The position numbers were made by a program, and so were the translations under genes. From Zelonia costaricensis (taxonomy: Eukaryota > Euglenozoa > Kinetoplastea > Trypanosomatida > Trypanosomatidae), in contig JASAOO010003475.1 in NCBI GenBank assembly GCA_030849075.1, positions 1 to 64,000 of the forward strand: DNA of 64,000 nucleotides, in the 5' to 3' direction. The notes under the pieces are model-generated. The model was not told the origin of the DNA. It searched no databases and saw only the letters and a program-made list of their open reading frames with translations. Each line of letters opens with the position of its first letter. The stretch's first letter is position 1. Of this stretch, positions 51,059 through 63,900 are shown piece by piece.

Positions 51059-51538
51059 ATGTCGTCAGAGAGCGATCGGCAGCAATTTGCAGGGTACGTG
51101 CTCGAGATCTCACGAGTGCAGCGGGACCACGTTGCAGACCGAGTGGAGCAGCTGGCCCATCACGAAAGTCATTCGTGGCACTACTTTGTGGGCTGCGTGG
51201 GGTTTTCTACGGCTAGTGTTCTTGCAGCATTCAAGGCATGGGGCCCTCGACACATTTTCAAGAATAGCATGTACTACGCTCGGCCACTGCCTCCGGCCAT
51301 CAGCATGGGTGTCGTTCTCTACGGCATTTTGTTCACGTGTCGTGGAATGCTCATGCGAAACCGCATCTGCATCATGATCGAGGACTACGAGTATGAACTG
51401 AAGCGAGTGAAAGCGCACCACTGCGAAGAAGGAGTGACGCAGCTCGCGTGGCTCGAGTTTGTTTTGGACCAGCTGAAGCAGAGTTCAGAGCATCGCTTTG
51501 ACTTCAAGAAGCTCCGTGAAGCTCCTGCAATCCGTTAG
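51059..51538 (+). CDS. Two-helix membrane protein of unknown function, 159 aa
   Basis: Soluble N-terminal 38 residues come first, including a heptad-like stretch (SRVQRDHVADRVEQLAHHES). A first membrane helix lies near 41-60 (HYFVGCVGFSTASVLAAFKA) and a second near 79-98 (ISMGVVLYGILFTCRGMLM). The charged C-terminal 60 residues contain MIEDYEYELKRVKAHH. The helical-hairpin arrangement with both ends on one side resembles many organelle inner-membrane assembly proteins, but no family was recognised. A strong splice acceptor 17 nt upstream supports the start. The function is unknown. Confidence 0.78.
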   Translation: MSSESDRQQFAGYVLEISRVQRDHVADRVEQLAHHESHSWHYFVGCVGFSTASVLAAFKAWGPRHIFKNSMYYARPLPPAISMGVVLYGILFTCRGMLMRNRICIMIEDYEYELKRVKAHHCEEGVTQLAWLEFVLDQLKQSSEHRFDFKKLREAPAIR

Positions 51539-51974
51539 TGACGCATGCAGCGAAAAAAAAAAAAACGCAGCAACAAGAAGAGCGGCTGCACGCTTCCGGC
51601 TGCGTATCTTCGTCTCATCTGACCTCTCACACCCGCGACACAAAAACGAAAAAAAAAAGGATGCAGCTGTGAGGCAAGTGCAGGACAGCAAGAAGCTCCT
51701 CGCTCGAACTCGAAAAGCGACTACTCCCGCATCACAATGAACGTCGAGCGCGGCTTCAGTTTGTCGTAGGGGATGGAGTCGTTGTGCGCGCTGCACATCG
51801 CCTGCGTCGAATAACAACAGAAAAAGGTCTTCCTAGTGTGGAGCCACTGGGGTCTCCCCAGTTAGTGGTCAAACTCGCATGCTTCGCCACGTTGCTCCAC
51901 CGTTTCTTTTCAACTCTTACAATCTATTATTTTCTTGCTGCTGGCATCTCAACTTCTCTGTTTCCGTGCAGGAC
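51539..51974. other. Intergenic region with A runs
   Basis: About 0.44 kb. Two A runs near 51551-51565 and 51648-51658 lie in the 3' region of the 159-aa gene. The dynein splice region follows from about 51900. Confidence 0.65.
51929..51971 (+). promoter_or_regulatory. Polypyrimidine tract and trans-splice acceptor for the dynein heavy chain
   Basis: A T/C-rich stretch ends in TTTCCGTGCAG, with the AG at 51970-51971. Only three bases then separate it from the ATG at 51975, so the 5' UTR would be the spliced leader plus 3 nt. An upstream AG could be used instead. Confidence 0.55.
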
Positions 51975-54900
51975 ATGGAGGCCACCAAAAGCCACGAAAA
52001 GGTGGCGGGGCGGTTTGATAAGGTGCTCCGCTACTACTGGGATGGCGTACCTGTGCCTCTCATGTGCAGCGACACGAAGCTACTGGATCGCACTTTTGTC
52101 TGCCGCAAGCTCGCATACACGCCGGACTACCACGGCAGCACAGTAGAGCTTCCTCTTACCGCATCAAGGCCGAGCGAGCTGTTTGCGACACTCTGCGAAA
52201 GCGTTCACGCGGCCCAGCCGGCAAGCTGCCGCATCGGCTCGCATTACTCACCATATGTGGGCCTCTTCCGCTTCGACGACGCGGCAACACAGGCGCACTT
52301 TGTCGAGCGGGGCGATGCCCCCATTGTGCGTGTCCCGCTGGAGTGCTGCGAGAAGTCGGACGAGATTCCCAGTCCGACCTCCGCGGCACACCGCCGCATC
52401 CGCACCGCAAAAATGGCAGCTCTTTACAAGCCGCTCATCAAGGAGTTGGCGCCGCTAAGTCGGCAGAGTTTGCGCAGCATTCTGATGCTTTCCAGCAAAG
52501 GCTGCACTTCCATCTCGAAGGAGATTGTGGCGCGCGAGATTTTCGATGTAAATGAAGAATACGCAGCCGCCGAAGCAGAGGCCATCTTTTTCTACATGTG
52601 TCTGAACCCCCTGTTTCGACGTATTTTGGCACCACTCCAGGTTGCGACTCGGCCAGAGCCAGCGGTGCGCAGCACCGGCGACGCGGCGCTGCGCGAGCTG
52701 CCGCTCGTGCGACAGCGCTTTCTCGAGGCAAAGACGCTGCTCGCGTCTCAGCTGTCCTGGAACCCGAACACGCGTGAGTACTTCCGCGGGCTGGAGGCTG
52801 CGTGGGAGGCGCGATTTAGCCGTCTGCAGGTCATAAACACGGAGCTGGAGAATCCTCGCGTCAGTGTCGTGGCGTTTCTGAGTGAGGTGTCGAAATCCGT
52901 GAGCGCCGTTGTCTCACGCATCCGCATCGAGTTCTACGCCTGTGTTGAGGAGCTCTTTTTTTTGCACTTCAAAAGTGCGCGCGAGACGCTGCTTCTGACG
53001 GAGGCGGAGTTCGACACAAGTGTGGCGAAGCGCTTCTTTGTCGCGACCGAGGTTTTCCTGGTGAGCAAAATGCGGTCGCTCTTTCTAGACGCCCTGGACT
53101 CTCTTGTCTCCTTCTTTGACTGCGGCGGCGCCGGTAACATCATTCGAGTGTCCCGGCGCGCGCGACGCATAGCGTCGCTATGCATCGACCTCGTCGCCAA
53201 CGAGAGCTTTTTGCCTCGTGCGCCGGACTTCTCGCTGCTGCTCTTCGGCATCGCCGATCTGTTCGCCCACATCGAGAAAACCGTGAACGGCTTGCCGCGG
53301 GTGGCTGGCGCGGTGCTGCGAACGCTGCGTCTCGGCGATGATCAGCTCAACATCTTGTCGCATGTGGAGCTGGTGTCGTACCGATCGTCTATTACGCAGG
53401 TTTTGGAGGGCGCGTCCGCGCTCATCGACAAGACTTTGAGCTCTTTCTGCGGCTTTTGTGCCATTCCGGCGCACAACCTTACGGTTGTCAAGACGGGTCC
53501 GGCGGCGGAAGTGACGAAGCTGGTGCTGCAGGCGCGCCAAAGCATCCACGACATTCACCACGTCTCACGCGATGTGCTCTTTTACGGTCGTCTCGAAATC
53601 AGTTGCCGTCCTCTTCGGCTGGAGCTGGCGCAGCAGTGGGAGGACTACCTGCAGGCGCTCATCGCAGCGTATCAGGCTACCATAGTGGACCTCGTCGAGG
53701 AGGCAAAGACAAAGAGCAAGACGATTCTTCTGCGTTTACAGGGCGTCCCGAGCACAGTGGACGAGCTGGAGCAACATCTCCGCTACACGGAGGCGGCGAA
53801 AGCGCTCGCGAATGAGCTAGGCGAGGTGGGGCTCAAGCGCATCATCGAGAAGGTCAGCTGTATCGAGGGCCTCTTTATTCCCGCCGAGGAGCACGTCTGC
53901 TCCGCCATTTTTGAGTTCAAGCGGCTTCCGCACGAGTTGCGCCGCCAGGTGGAGTGGGGCAACAGCGCCCGGGTCAAGAGCGCTCCGCAGCTGAAGCGGA
54001 AGCTGGACAAGCTGCGCAGCACCACCCGAGACTACTACCGGACGCTGTCGACAGGTGTGAAGGAGCTGTACTACATGTTCAACCTCGACACGTGCGACAT
54101 TGCCGCCCAGACGTGCGCGGAACTGCGCAAGCTGGTGTCGCGGATCGCTGAGGCGCGCAAGACCAGCGAGCACGAGGCCGCGGTGTTGGGCCTGCCGCTG
54201 GACGACTCCTTTGACGACTACATGCCTCTCCTCAACCACTTCGAGGTCATTGAGCAGTTCTGGATTACGGTGTTCGAGTCAACGAAGCTGCGTGAGCTCT
54301 ACCGGACGCCGGTCTCGGCCGTCAACGCGCACGTGTTTGTGGAGCGAGTCCGGGAGTGGCGTCGCCTGATCCATAGCGCAGTGCGTAACTTACGCGCTTT
54401 CCCGGCGCTGGTCAGTCTTGGTCGAGAACAGGAGCTGGCACTGGCGAAGTTCGAGGAGCTGGAGCTGTTTCTGAAGCTCATCACGACGCCCGGGCTGCGC
54501 AAGAGCCACTGGCGCGATATTGCGAAGCTCATTTCAGCCCAGCTGCGAGACGACATGATGATGGTGACAAACATGTCCGTCTCGGTGAAGCGGCTTCTCG
54601 ACGCCGGCCTGCTCGACCACATCGCGGCCGTGGCACAGATAGTGAGTCAGGCACGTTGCGACTACGAGGTGGAGAACGAGCTTGAGGAGATGCGCAGCTA
54701 CGCCAAGCGCACCCACTTTGCGCTAGAAGGCACAGCAGATGCGAGCGACCTCAACCTCGACACGGCGCAAGAGTCACGCCGGGAGATGCTGCGGCAGATC
54801 GAGGCGTACGTGCTTCGCTGCCGTGCGATGCAGCGGCGCCCCAACATCGGCTCGTCGGTGCTGAAGTCCGTCGAGGAGTGGGTGGAGGCGTGTGAGAACA

Positions 54901-57900
54901 GTCGCGGCGTGCTGCTGGCCTGGGACGCGGTGAAGGTGCGATGGATGCGGCTGCGCCTGTGCCTGCCCACCCTCCGCGGCGCTGTCACGGAGGGTATCTG
55001 CTCCTCCGAGGAGGCACGAGCCCTCACCCGCAGCCTCGCCACCGCAGCGGACGCCTTCAGGGGACTCACCACAGTTCTACGAAAGCCGCAGTTTTCACTG
55101 TACACGGCCATGATGCAGGACACTATTGAGGACTTCTTGCTCACAATTCAGACGGGGTGTGACGAGGCGGCCGAGGTGCTGCAGGGCCTGGCGGAGCGCC
55201 GCCGCTGCTTATTCCCGAGGTTCCGCTTCCTGTGTGATGACGAGCTGCTCTCCTTGCAGTCGGTGCAGCGGGCACAGGACTTCTCGCACGTGCTGCCGCG
55301 CATGTACCCCGGTATCGTCGATGTGGCGGTGACGGACGGCGCGGTGACGGCGGTGGTCGCGGCGGACGGCGCCATGCTGCCCCTCAGTGCGCCGCTGGCG
55401 CTCTCGAAGGAGTCGCCAGACACGTGGATGCAGCGGTTTGACAGCGCCGTGCGCACCTCCCTCCTGGCGGCGGTGCACGCTTGCGTCACCGCGTACCATC
55501 GCTGCGCGTTGGACGTGTGGCTGCGGCTGTGGTGTGGGCAGGTGACCGTGCTGGCGCTGCGGGTGCTGCACACGGATGGGCTGCGGCGCGCCTTGCAGCT
55601 CGCCGGCCGCGACGGGCTCAGCGCCTACCTCGTCAAAACGTCTGACTTGTGCAGTTCCCTGAGCCGGCTGGCCCAACACAATCACGAACGGGGCGGCAAG
55701 GAGGACCAGCAGCGCGGGTACGGCGCTGTTGTGACGGCTGCTCTGGGCTACGCAGAGTTCGCGTTGCGAGAGACGGAGTCGGCGCTGGAGTGGCACGTCG
55801 GCGCCGTTGCCGAGCTGGACTCCACCCGGCTCGTGCAGACGCTCCTCGCGCCGGGTGACGGCGGCATCTGCGTCCGGATGATGGGCATCAATTTCGACTA
55901 CGGCCACGAGTTTCTCGGGCATGGGGCGGCTCAGTGGATGAGCGGGGCGCAGTGGGCTCAGGTGGCGCCGATGCTGGTGGAGATGGAGCTGACCCGCGGC
56001 GTCCCGTTTGTGCGCGGCGGCGACGACGTCAGCGCGGACGGCGAGCCGCTCGAGGCCGCGGCCTTTTTGTTCGGCCGCTTCTTCTACCGCGTTGAGTTGG
56101 CCACGTTCACGTCGACGGCGTCACTACAGCGCATGCTGCGTGGCTGCGTGGAGGTGGGAACACTCACGTGCCTGCTGCGCAGTGACGTCGCGGCCACGTC
56201 AGTCCTGGACGAGGTTGTCCTTCCGCTCGTCGCGGCAACGCGGGAGCAGCGCCGGGCCGCGGTCTGGCAGCTGCCGTACGGCGCCGAGGGCGAAGCGACG
56301 GCTATCACGGTGCACCCGCTGTTCCGCCTCTCGTTCGCGGTCGCGGTGTCGGGGGCGCTGCCACGCTACCTGGAGAAGGTGTGCTCTGAGGTGGCCGTGG
56401 CGGCGGCGAGTGCGGACGAGGTGGTGCACGACTATCTCGTGCGCAGCGGTGTGGTCTCTGTTGGGCCCATCTCGGCGGAGGAGGCCGAGTTCGCGACGCT
56501 GTACCGGCAGCTTCAGATGTGGCACCCCGCCATCTTCACACTCCGGCGGCTGCGCATCACCCTTCGCGAGGCGTTCGGGTCTAGCGAACTGTCAGAGCGC
56601 ACCAGGATCTCGCTTAGCGGCGTGCTCTGGTCACTGCGACTGCTGCCGCGCCTCATGGCAGCCCTGGGCAGCGTGTGCGCCGGCTTCTTCAGCTCTCCAG
56701 ACGGGGTGGTTGTCGCGGAGACAATGGAGACGCAGATCGAGTCCACGTTGCTGCTCCCGTGCTGCCGTGGAGTCGTACCGGGGGACTGGCGCGTTGCGCC
56801 GCTGCTGGAGTCGGCGCTGGAGGCGAGCGACGACGCCGCCGCCGCGGGTGCTGTGGTCAACCCCGCGCTGGAACGCTTCGCGGCTTGGATGCAGCTGCAT
56901 CGTCGAGTTCTCCTTGTGGGTCCGCGCTTCTCCGGCAAAACGCGGCTGTGGCGCACGTGGGCCGCCGCCAGTGATCCCCTCATCATCTCGCCTACCCTCA
57001 TATCCGCCGCAGACTTCTACGGCACCGCAACGGAGCCGGGCTACCTCTCCCTCATTGCCTCGAAGATGGTGGCACCGCCCCCTGAGCGCAGCGCGCCAGT
57101 CATCGTGATGGAGGACGTTGGCGCGGCGTCATCGTTTGCGCTTTTCCTCGGCACGTGGCCAGACCGCGTGCGCGCCGTGGACGGCGAGGTGGAGGGTGGC
57201 GGCGGTGCTTTTGCGGCCCCGCTCGTGCGGGTCGTGGGCACGGCGCACGCGTTGCACCACGTCACCCCGGGCAACATGAGCCGCTTTGCCTTGATGGCGC
57301 TGCCGGGACCGGCGGCTTGGCAGGACGCCATTGTGCCAGCGCTGGGGTCGATGCCGGATGCCGAGTGGGCGGGCAAGGTGCTCACGAAGCTGCTGCCGCC
57401 GCTGGTGGAGCGGACGTCACGGGTGTCGCCGGAGCTGGTGGGCAGCGCGGGGGAGGTGTCCAACATGTTTGCCGTGGCGCAGCGGGCTGCCGCGCTGTGT
57501 CGGCGGTGGTACGACTACGTGCTCACCCTGCACACCTACCGCGACGCGCAGGAGCTGCAGGAGGACGACGACGAGATGCCGCTGCGTCTTTTCGCCGTCC
57601 GCTGTGCCGTGATGGCCGCGACGTGGTCGGTCGGCCTGTCGCTGCCGGTCGAGGACCGCGACGTGCTGAAGCTGCTGTTGCTCAGCGCGGAGGCCGACGT
57701 GCGAAAGGCGCTGGAGGGAAGTGGCGTCTCGGGGGAGGTGTTTCCAGTGCTCTCACAGGAGGGCGTGGGTCCGCTGGGGCAGGTGGTGCTGCCGCGCGGG
57801 TGGATGTCGTTCGAGGAGGCCGCCGCACGCACCGACCTGCCGCTGGCGTGGTCGTCACACCGCGATGTTGTGCCGCAGCAAGCGGCGTGGTCGCAGGTAT

Positions 57901-60900
57901 TTGCGTTGCCGTCACGGACGGCGACGCTGCGAGCCGTGGAGTGTCTTGTCAACTGCGGCCAGCATGTGCTCTTCCACGCCGGTCCGGTGGCGGGGAAGTC
58001 GACGCTGCTGCGCACGATGAGGGGAAATGAGAGCGACTGGGTCGCGCAAGTCTACCTGGCCAACGGCGGCCTCCAGCCCGTGCACATTCAACGCACCATG
58101 GCCAACGAACTCGTGCGTCGCTGTGACGGCCGGTACTCTCCGACGTACGGTCGGCGGCTGGTGGTCTGCATCGACGATCTTCACCTCTCCCCCTCGGTCG
58201 CGCGCGACGGCAACGGCGACGAGCGACACGTGGTGAGCTCACTCGCCGGGCACTTGATTCGGTTCTGCGACAAGTTCCAGGCGCTCAGCACTCCCGCAGC
58301 GGGCACGCTGCCGACCGCCAACGTCGTCTTCTGCGGCACGACCGTGTTGCCGACAAGTCCTGACCCAACGAAGCTCTGCGGCAGCGGGGCGATGTTTGGG
58401 TGCGTGGATGTGCGGCTGCCGTGCTTTGACAGCGACGAGATCGCGTGCGGCGTCTACCAGCTCTGCAACCTGGCCGCGTCGCGGCGGCGCACCAAGGGCT
58501 TTCCACAGGCGTGCGCCACCTTCCTCGACCTCGTGCACGGTGCCTATGCGCAGCTGCGGCTGCGTGGCACGGTGGTCCAGCCGCAGATCCCCAAGCCGAG
58601 CGCTCCGTCACCGCCGCTTACCTCGGCGCCGTCCTCGCTCGACGCGGCGGCGCTGGCGGTGCAGCGTGATGGTGACGCAGACGATGAGGTCGAGGTGCGA
58701 GGGCCGCTCGTGCCGTGCTTCTACGCCGACTTTCTGCGGGACGCCATGGGGGCGGTGGAGCTAGTGCGTGTACAACTACTGGGCAGCATCTCAGACGTGC
58801 AGGTGTCAACGCGGGTCTTTCTCGAGGTGACGGCCTTCTACGAGGAGCGTCTGCGGATTCCGGAGCCGCTGGAGACGACGCAGCGCTTTCCGGCTGCCCC
58901 GACGAACGGAAAGGACAGCGTGGTGCAGGCGCTCCACTTCGCGGCGACGCAGGCGGCGGATGGCACGATGCGGGAGTGCGTCCGCAGCACGGTGGATTTC
59001 GAAAATCTCCTGCGGCAGCTCCCCACGGTGCCGTCGCCGAATACCGCGACGCCGGATGACGAGTCCTTTGTGGCGGACTGCATCGCCGAGTTTCCGGACT
59101 CGGTGCAGGAGGAGCGCGAAGAGGCCCTCGCCACGCTCGGCGAAAAGCGCGGGCCTGGCGGCGGCACGACGGGCGGGGGCAAAGGCACGACGCGGCGGGC
59201 AGAGACGTGGCACACCTCGGTGCTTCTCATGTACCCAGACTCGCTGAAGACGGCCGCGGTACGCGCGGAGGGGCACCACCGGGGCTTGCTGGTGCGTCGG
59301 TCGTCCAGCGTGGCGGTGCTGAGTACGCTGTCGTCGCGGCACAGCTCCTTCACCTCCAACGGGGGCGGCAGCAGCACCGAGGCCGCGAGCAGCGCGGCGT
59401 CGGCGGCGACGTTTTCGCAGCAACGTTCACGGCCGACTGTGCCGCTGCGAGTGACGCCCACCTACCAGACAACGTGGCTCACAACGCGCCTGGTGTACCT
59501 GCAAGACGCCCTCTCCGACCCAGGCTCGCACGTCATGCTGCTGGGCGAGGACGCGTTCGGGCTGCGCCGGCTTTTCCGGCTGTGGTGCGCCGGCACGCAC
59601 GTGCCCCTCGTCTGGTTCCGTGCTCACCCACGGGTCACGGCGGACGAGATGAGCACGACGTTCTTCAAGGAGCTCCGCTCGGCCATCACGCTGGTGTGCA
59701 TGAACAGCATCCACGCCGTTCTTTACCTTCCCCCTGACCTGCTGCGCTCACCCGTGGTGCTGCGAGTCATTGACTTGATGGTGCGCAGCGGCGACGTCGC
59801 GACTCTCTTCACAGATGCCGAGCGCGACTCGCTGATGCGCGGTCTTCACGTGACACACCCGCGATCGCTAACCGTCTTTTCGTTGCCCGACGACACGGTG
59901 CTGCGCGATCGCCTCCGCGGCTGTCTCAACTTCGTCTTTCACCTGCGCGACTCGGCGGAGATGGAGCACCTCGCGGCGTCGTACCCGTTTCTGCGCGCCC
60001 CCAAGCTCGGCGTACTGCAGCTCCACACCGAGACGTTGCGTTCGTCGCTGATGCAGGAGATGGCCCTGTCAGTGCTGCGCAGCAGCAGCGGCCTCAGCGG
60101 CTGCGGCGGGGTGGAGGGCATCCCGAGACTCAACGGTGACAGCGGCTCCGACGGGGAGGAGGACGGCGAAGTTGTCGCCTGCATCGACGCTGCCGAGCCG
60201 CCGGTGATACTGTCGCAGCGAGCCGTGTGCAGTGCCCTGTGCCTCATGTTCACCCACGTGAGCAGCCGCTACCCCACTTCTCTCACACAGCTCATTGAGC
60301 TTGTTGCCCTCTACCGTGATTTGAGCGAGACGGGGCGGGTGGGGGTCCTCGAGACCGCGCGGACCGGCGTCATCATCAAAGGTCGTGGCGACGAGGCCGT
60401 GGCCGCTGTGAAGGCGGGGGCACAGCGCATGCGCGTCATTGCGGACGAGCAGGCCAGCGTGCAGTCGCGCGTGGGGGTGCTGACGGAGCGACTCGAGGGC
60501 GAGGAGGCGCAGCTGGTGATGCTGTTGCAGGAGGCACAGGCGTTTGCGGACAAGGTTCAGCAGGAGAAGGTCAGCTTGGAGCAGCGGCGGGAGGCTCTGT
60601 CAGCGTCGGTGCAGAAGGTGGACGAGCGGCTCGAAAAGGCGGCGCGTGTGCTGCGCAAGGCAAAGATGAACGTCCTGCGCGCACTGACCGTTTCGCGGGT
60701 GCCAGACAAGGGCCCTCTTCTCGTCCGCGCCGTGTACGCGGTGATCGGCGAGGACCTGCCCAAGCACGGCGACAGCCCGAATGAGCTGTGGTCGATCACA
60801 ATGAAGCGCATCTGCACAAAGGAGTTTGCGGCACTGCTGACGGCAATTCCGCCCGCAGAGGATGCGACGACGCTGGGCACATTCCTGCCGATGCGGCAAG

Positions 60901-63900
60901 AGCTCGACGCCGTGCGCTACGGCCCAGCGCTGCCGTTCGCCCAGCTGCTGGCCGACTTTGTGGTGGCCTGGGTGGACTGTGCGGAGTTCCAGCTCGGCGA
61001 CTACGCTGCCGGCAAGGCGGAAATCGCGGAAGCGGAGCGGCATGTTGCGGAGAGTGAGAGGTTCTACGCGAGCCGTCAGACGGCAGTGCGCGCGGCCGAG
61101 CAGGCCGTGTCGCGGACCGAGTCGGAGCTGGAGGCAGCGCGGCACACCATCGAGGCCCTGCAGCACGAGCACGACGAGCTGACAACGACGGAGGAGCGGC
61201 TGCTGCGCTACACCGGCCTCGTCGACCGCTTCGCCCGCTTCTTGGCGCCGCCGGCGGACGTGGCGACGCGGAAGCGGTTTGCGCGCTGCGTCGCTGCCGA
61301 TACGCTGCTTGTCTCGGCGTTCTACGCGCTACTCGCAATGCACGCCGAGGCCGCGGATGCCTACGCGTCGCTGCAGCGGCTGCTCCTGGACCAGGTGCAT
61401 CCTGGGCTGCACTCCACACCGGTTGAGCAGGCATTCTCGTACCTGCTTTACCAGACGCACGTCCAGCGAACGCGCGCACTGGCGCTGCCGGGCAGCGAGC
61501 GGTTTGCGTGGGAGCTCAGGGCCCTGTCCAAGTCCCTCTTCAAGCGCCTCGCGTGGCGCTGGACCTTGGTGGGTGGGGCGACGGCGCCGGTGGAGCACGA
61601 GCTGCAGCGGTGTCTGACGCTTGTCTGTAGCGGCTGCGTCACGGTGTCCATGGCGGACCCGACGGCCAAGGAGCAGCTCGTGTCGGCCATGCGCTCTGGC
61701 GAGGGGGTGCTCCTGCGCGACGTCGACGACGCCAACGCACTCGACTTTGTTCGCTACCTCAACCCCCTTTACGGCCAACTGAAGGAGCGCTGGAAGGCCG
61801 ACGCGGCGGTGCGAAAGCCGTCCACGATTGTTGGCGCGGCGAAGTCGTCCATGTCGACCGTCTTCTCCGCGCCGCGCCCCATAGAGGACGAGGACGCGGC
61901 CAGCGCGCGTGGCGTCTCGCTGCTGCTCGAGGGGCGCGAGATTCGGGTGCATCCTGGCTTCTTCATGGTGTGCATGTCCACGCTAACGGTGTCGCCCACA
62001 ACGCACGGCGCCTGCGACGCCGTCAACGTGTACAACCTCTTTTCGCCGATGAGCCGCCGCGACCACTACGAGTACCTGCTGCGCGACGCGGTGTGCACGA
62101 CGGCTGTGTCGACCAAGATGTACTCCATGCGGGAGGAGGTGCACTCGCGACAGCAGGGGTACTATCGGGTACTGCAGGACTTCACGCAGGTGCACGACAG
62201 CGCTGCGAAGCTCCTGTCCACGAGCATCGCCGACATCCGCGACGGCCACCGCGGCAGCATTCTCGTCACCGACGCCGAACACGCGCTGGCGGGCGTCGAC
62301 CAGTTTGAGGGCCAGATCGCCCAGACCACCCTGTATGCGCAGAGCTGGCAAAAGGCGGTCCAGGACGCGTGGGACGTCATGCTGCCGGCTGTCGAAGCGG
62401 TGGCCACCTTTGCGGAGCTCATCGAGGTGGAGAAGCTCCACCGACCGTGGCACGCAGCCGCGCTGGACGGGTGCTTGAGCGACATGGCCCGCTTTCCGCC
62501 GACGTTCATACGGCGCTTTGCACCCCTCACTTTCAGCGACCTGCCCGGCCCCGCGAAGTGCTTCTACGCACTGGCCAACTACGTGCAGCGTGTCGTCGAC
62601 CAGCTCTCGGCTGGCTGGCCGGTGCCGGTCAAGAGTGTGTACTCGCTGCTTCTCCTGGCCTCCGCCATGGCGGCTGCCCCAACGGTGTGCGCAGCGGTGC
62701 CCGAGGCGACAGCGCTCACACCAGAGCAGACGCGCGTGCTGCAGCAGCTGCTGCGCGATGGGCCGGTGCTCATGCTTCCCTCCGCCAGCGGCGGCAGTCG
62801 GCTTGCCGATGCGGTCTCCAGCATGGACACCTCAATCGTCTCCTCCGCCAACGCATACGGGGCTGATGTGCGGCGCGGCATGTTCGCCCTCTACGCGGCG
62901 TCTTCCGACCCCTTGCTGCGCCACGTCGCGCGGCGTGGCAGCCCGCTGCCAGAGGACGACGGCGGCGCCGGCGACGAGGTTGAGGCCGCCGTCTGGGAGA
63001 AGAACTTCTACGTCGTTCACTTCTTCTCCGCTCTGGCCGAGCTGCACATTGAACAGGCTAGCCACTACGCCACCTCGCTCTTAACCGCATTTACGAACGC
63101 AGTCACGGGCATGCCCGGAGCTGTAGCTACGGCGAGGCAGCCAACTCACTCGCCGGAGCGGCTTGCTGCGGGCAACGAAGGCAAGGGCCCTAGCGGTGGC
63201 GGCGGCGCACGCGGCTCGGTCGACGCCACCACACGGCGGCTGTCGCAGGGGTCCAGGGCGGAGTCCGTCCCCGGCAGCGTCCACAGCGGCGACGACGACG
63301 CCGGCGAGGACGCTGCGTTGCGCCAGGCGGTGTCGGTGGGCGAGCAGCTGCACCGCGCCGCGCGAGCGTGCGAGCCGCTGTGCGTCGTCTCCGACTCGCC
63401 GCTGAGCGTTGCCGTTGCGTGGCTGCGGCAGGAGGCGGAGGAGGCAGCCTTCACCTGGCTCAGCATCGAGGTGTCGCCGAACCATGTACAGACGCGCGCG
63501 GCACCGACCGCACGACCGCAGAGCGCCACCTCAGTAGCAGCGGCGGCGGCGGCGCAGGCGAAGGCCGGGATGCGGTGCACGACGATCGAGGCCGCTACGG
63601 AGACGCTCCTGACTTTGACGCGGCAGGCCCGCCTTGCGGGCAAAGGCGTTTGCGTGTGTCTCGCGCTCGTCGTGAGCCTCGACACCGCGGGCGAGACGAC
63701 GGAGGCGACGGAGCACGTGTGCGCTTTTCGTCCCGCCTTCCAGCGCCTCCTGTCGGTCTACGCCACGAGCATGCGACTTGCCGCTTGCAAGGCCGGCACT
63801 GCCTTCAGCCTCGCGGTGGTGTGCTCATCTACAACGGAGAAAGAGCTGTGGGCAGAGCCGTCGGCATTCCGAACCGTGCCGTGCTGCTACATCCCCATCA

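Noticed and set aside
51737..51814. Two tiny open frames upstream of the dynein start (51737-51769 and 51773-51814)
   Set aside because: They lie upstream of the predicted splice acceptor at 51971, so they would not be in the mature mRNA if that site is used.
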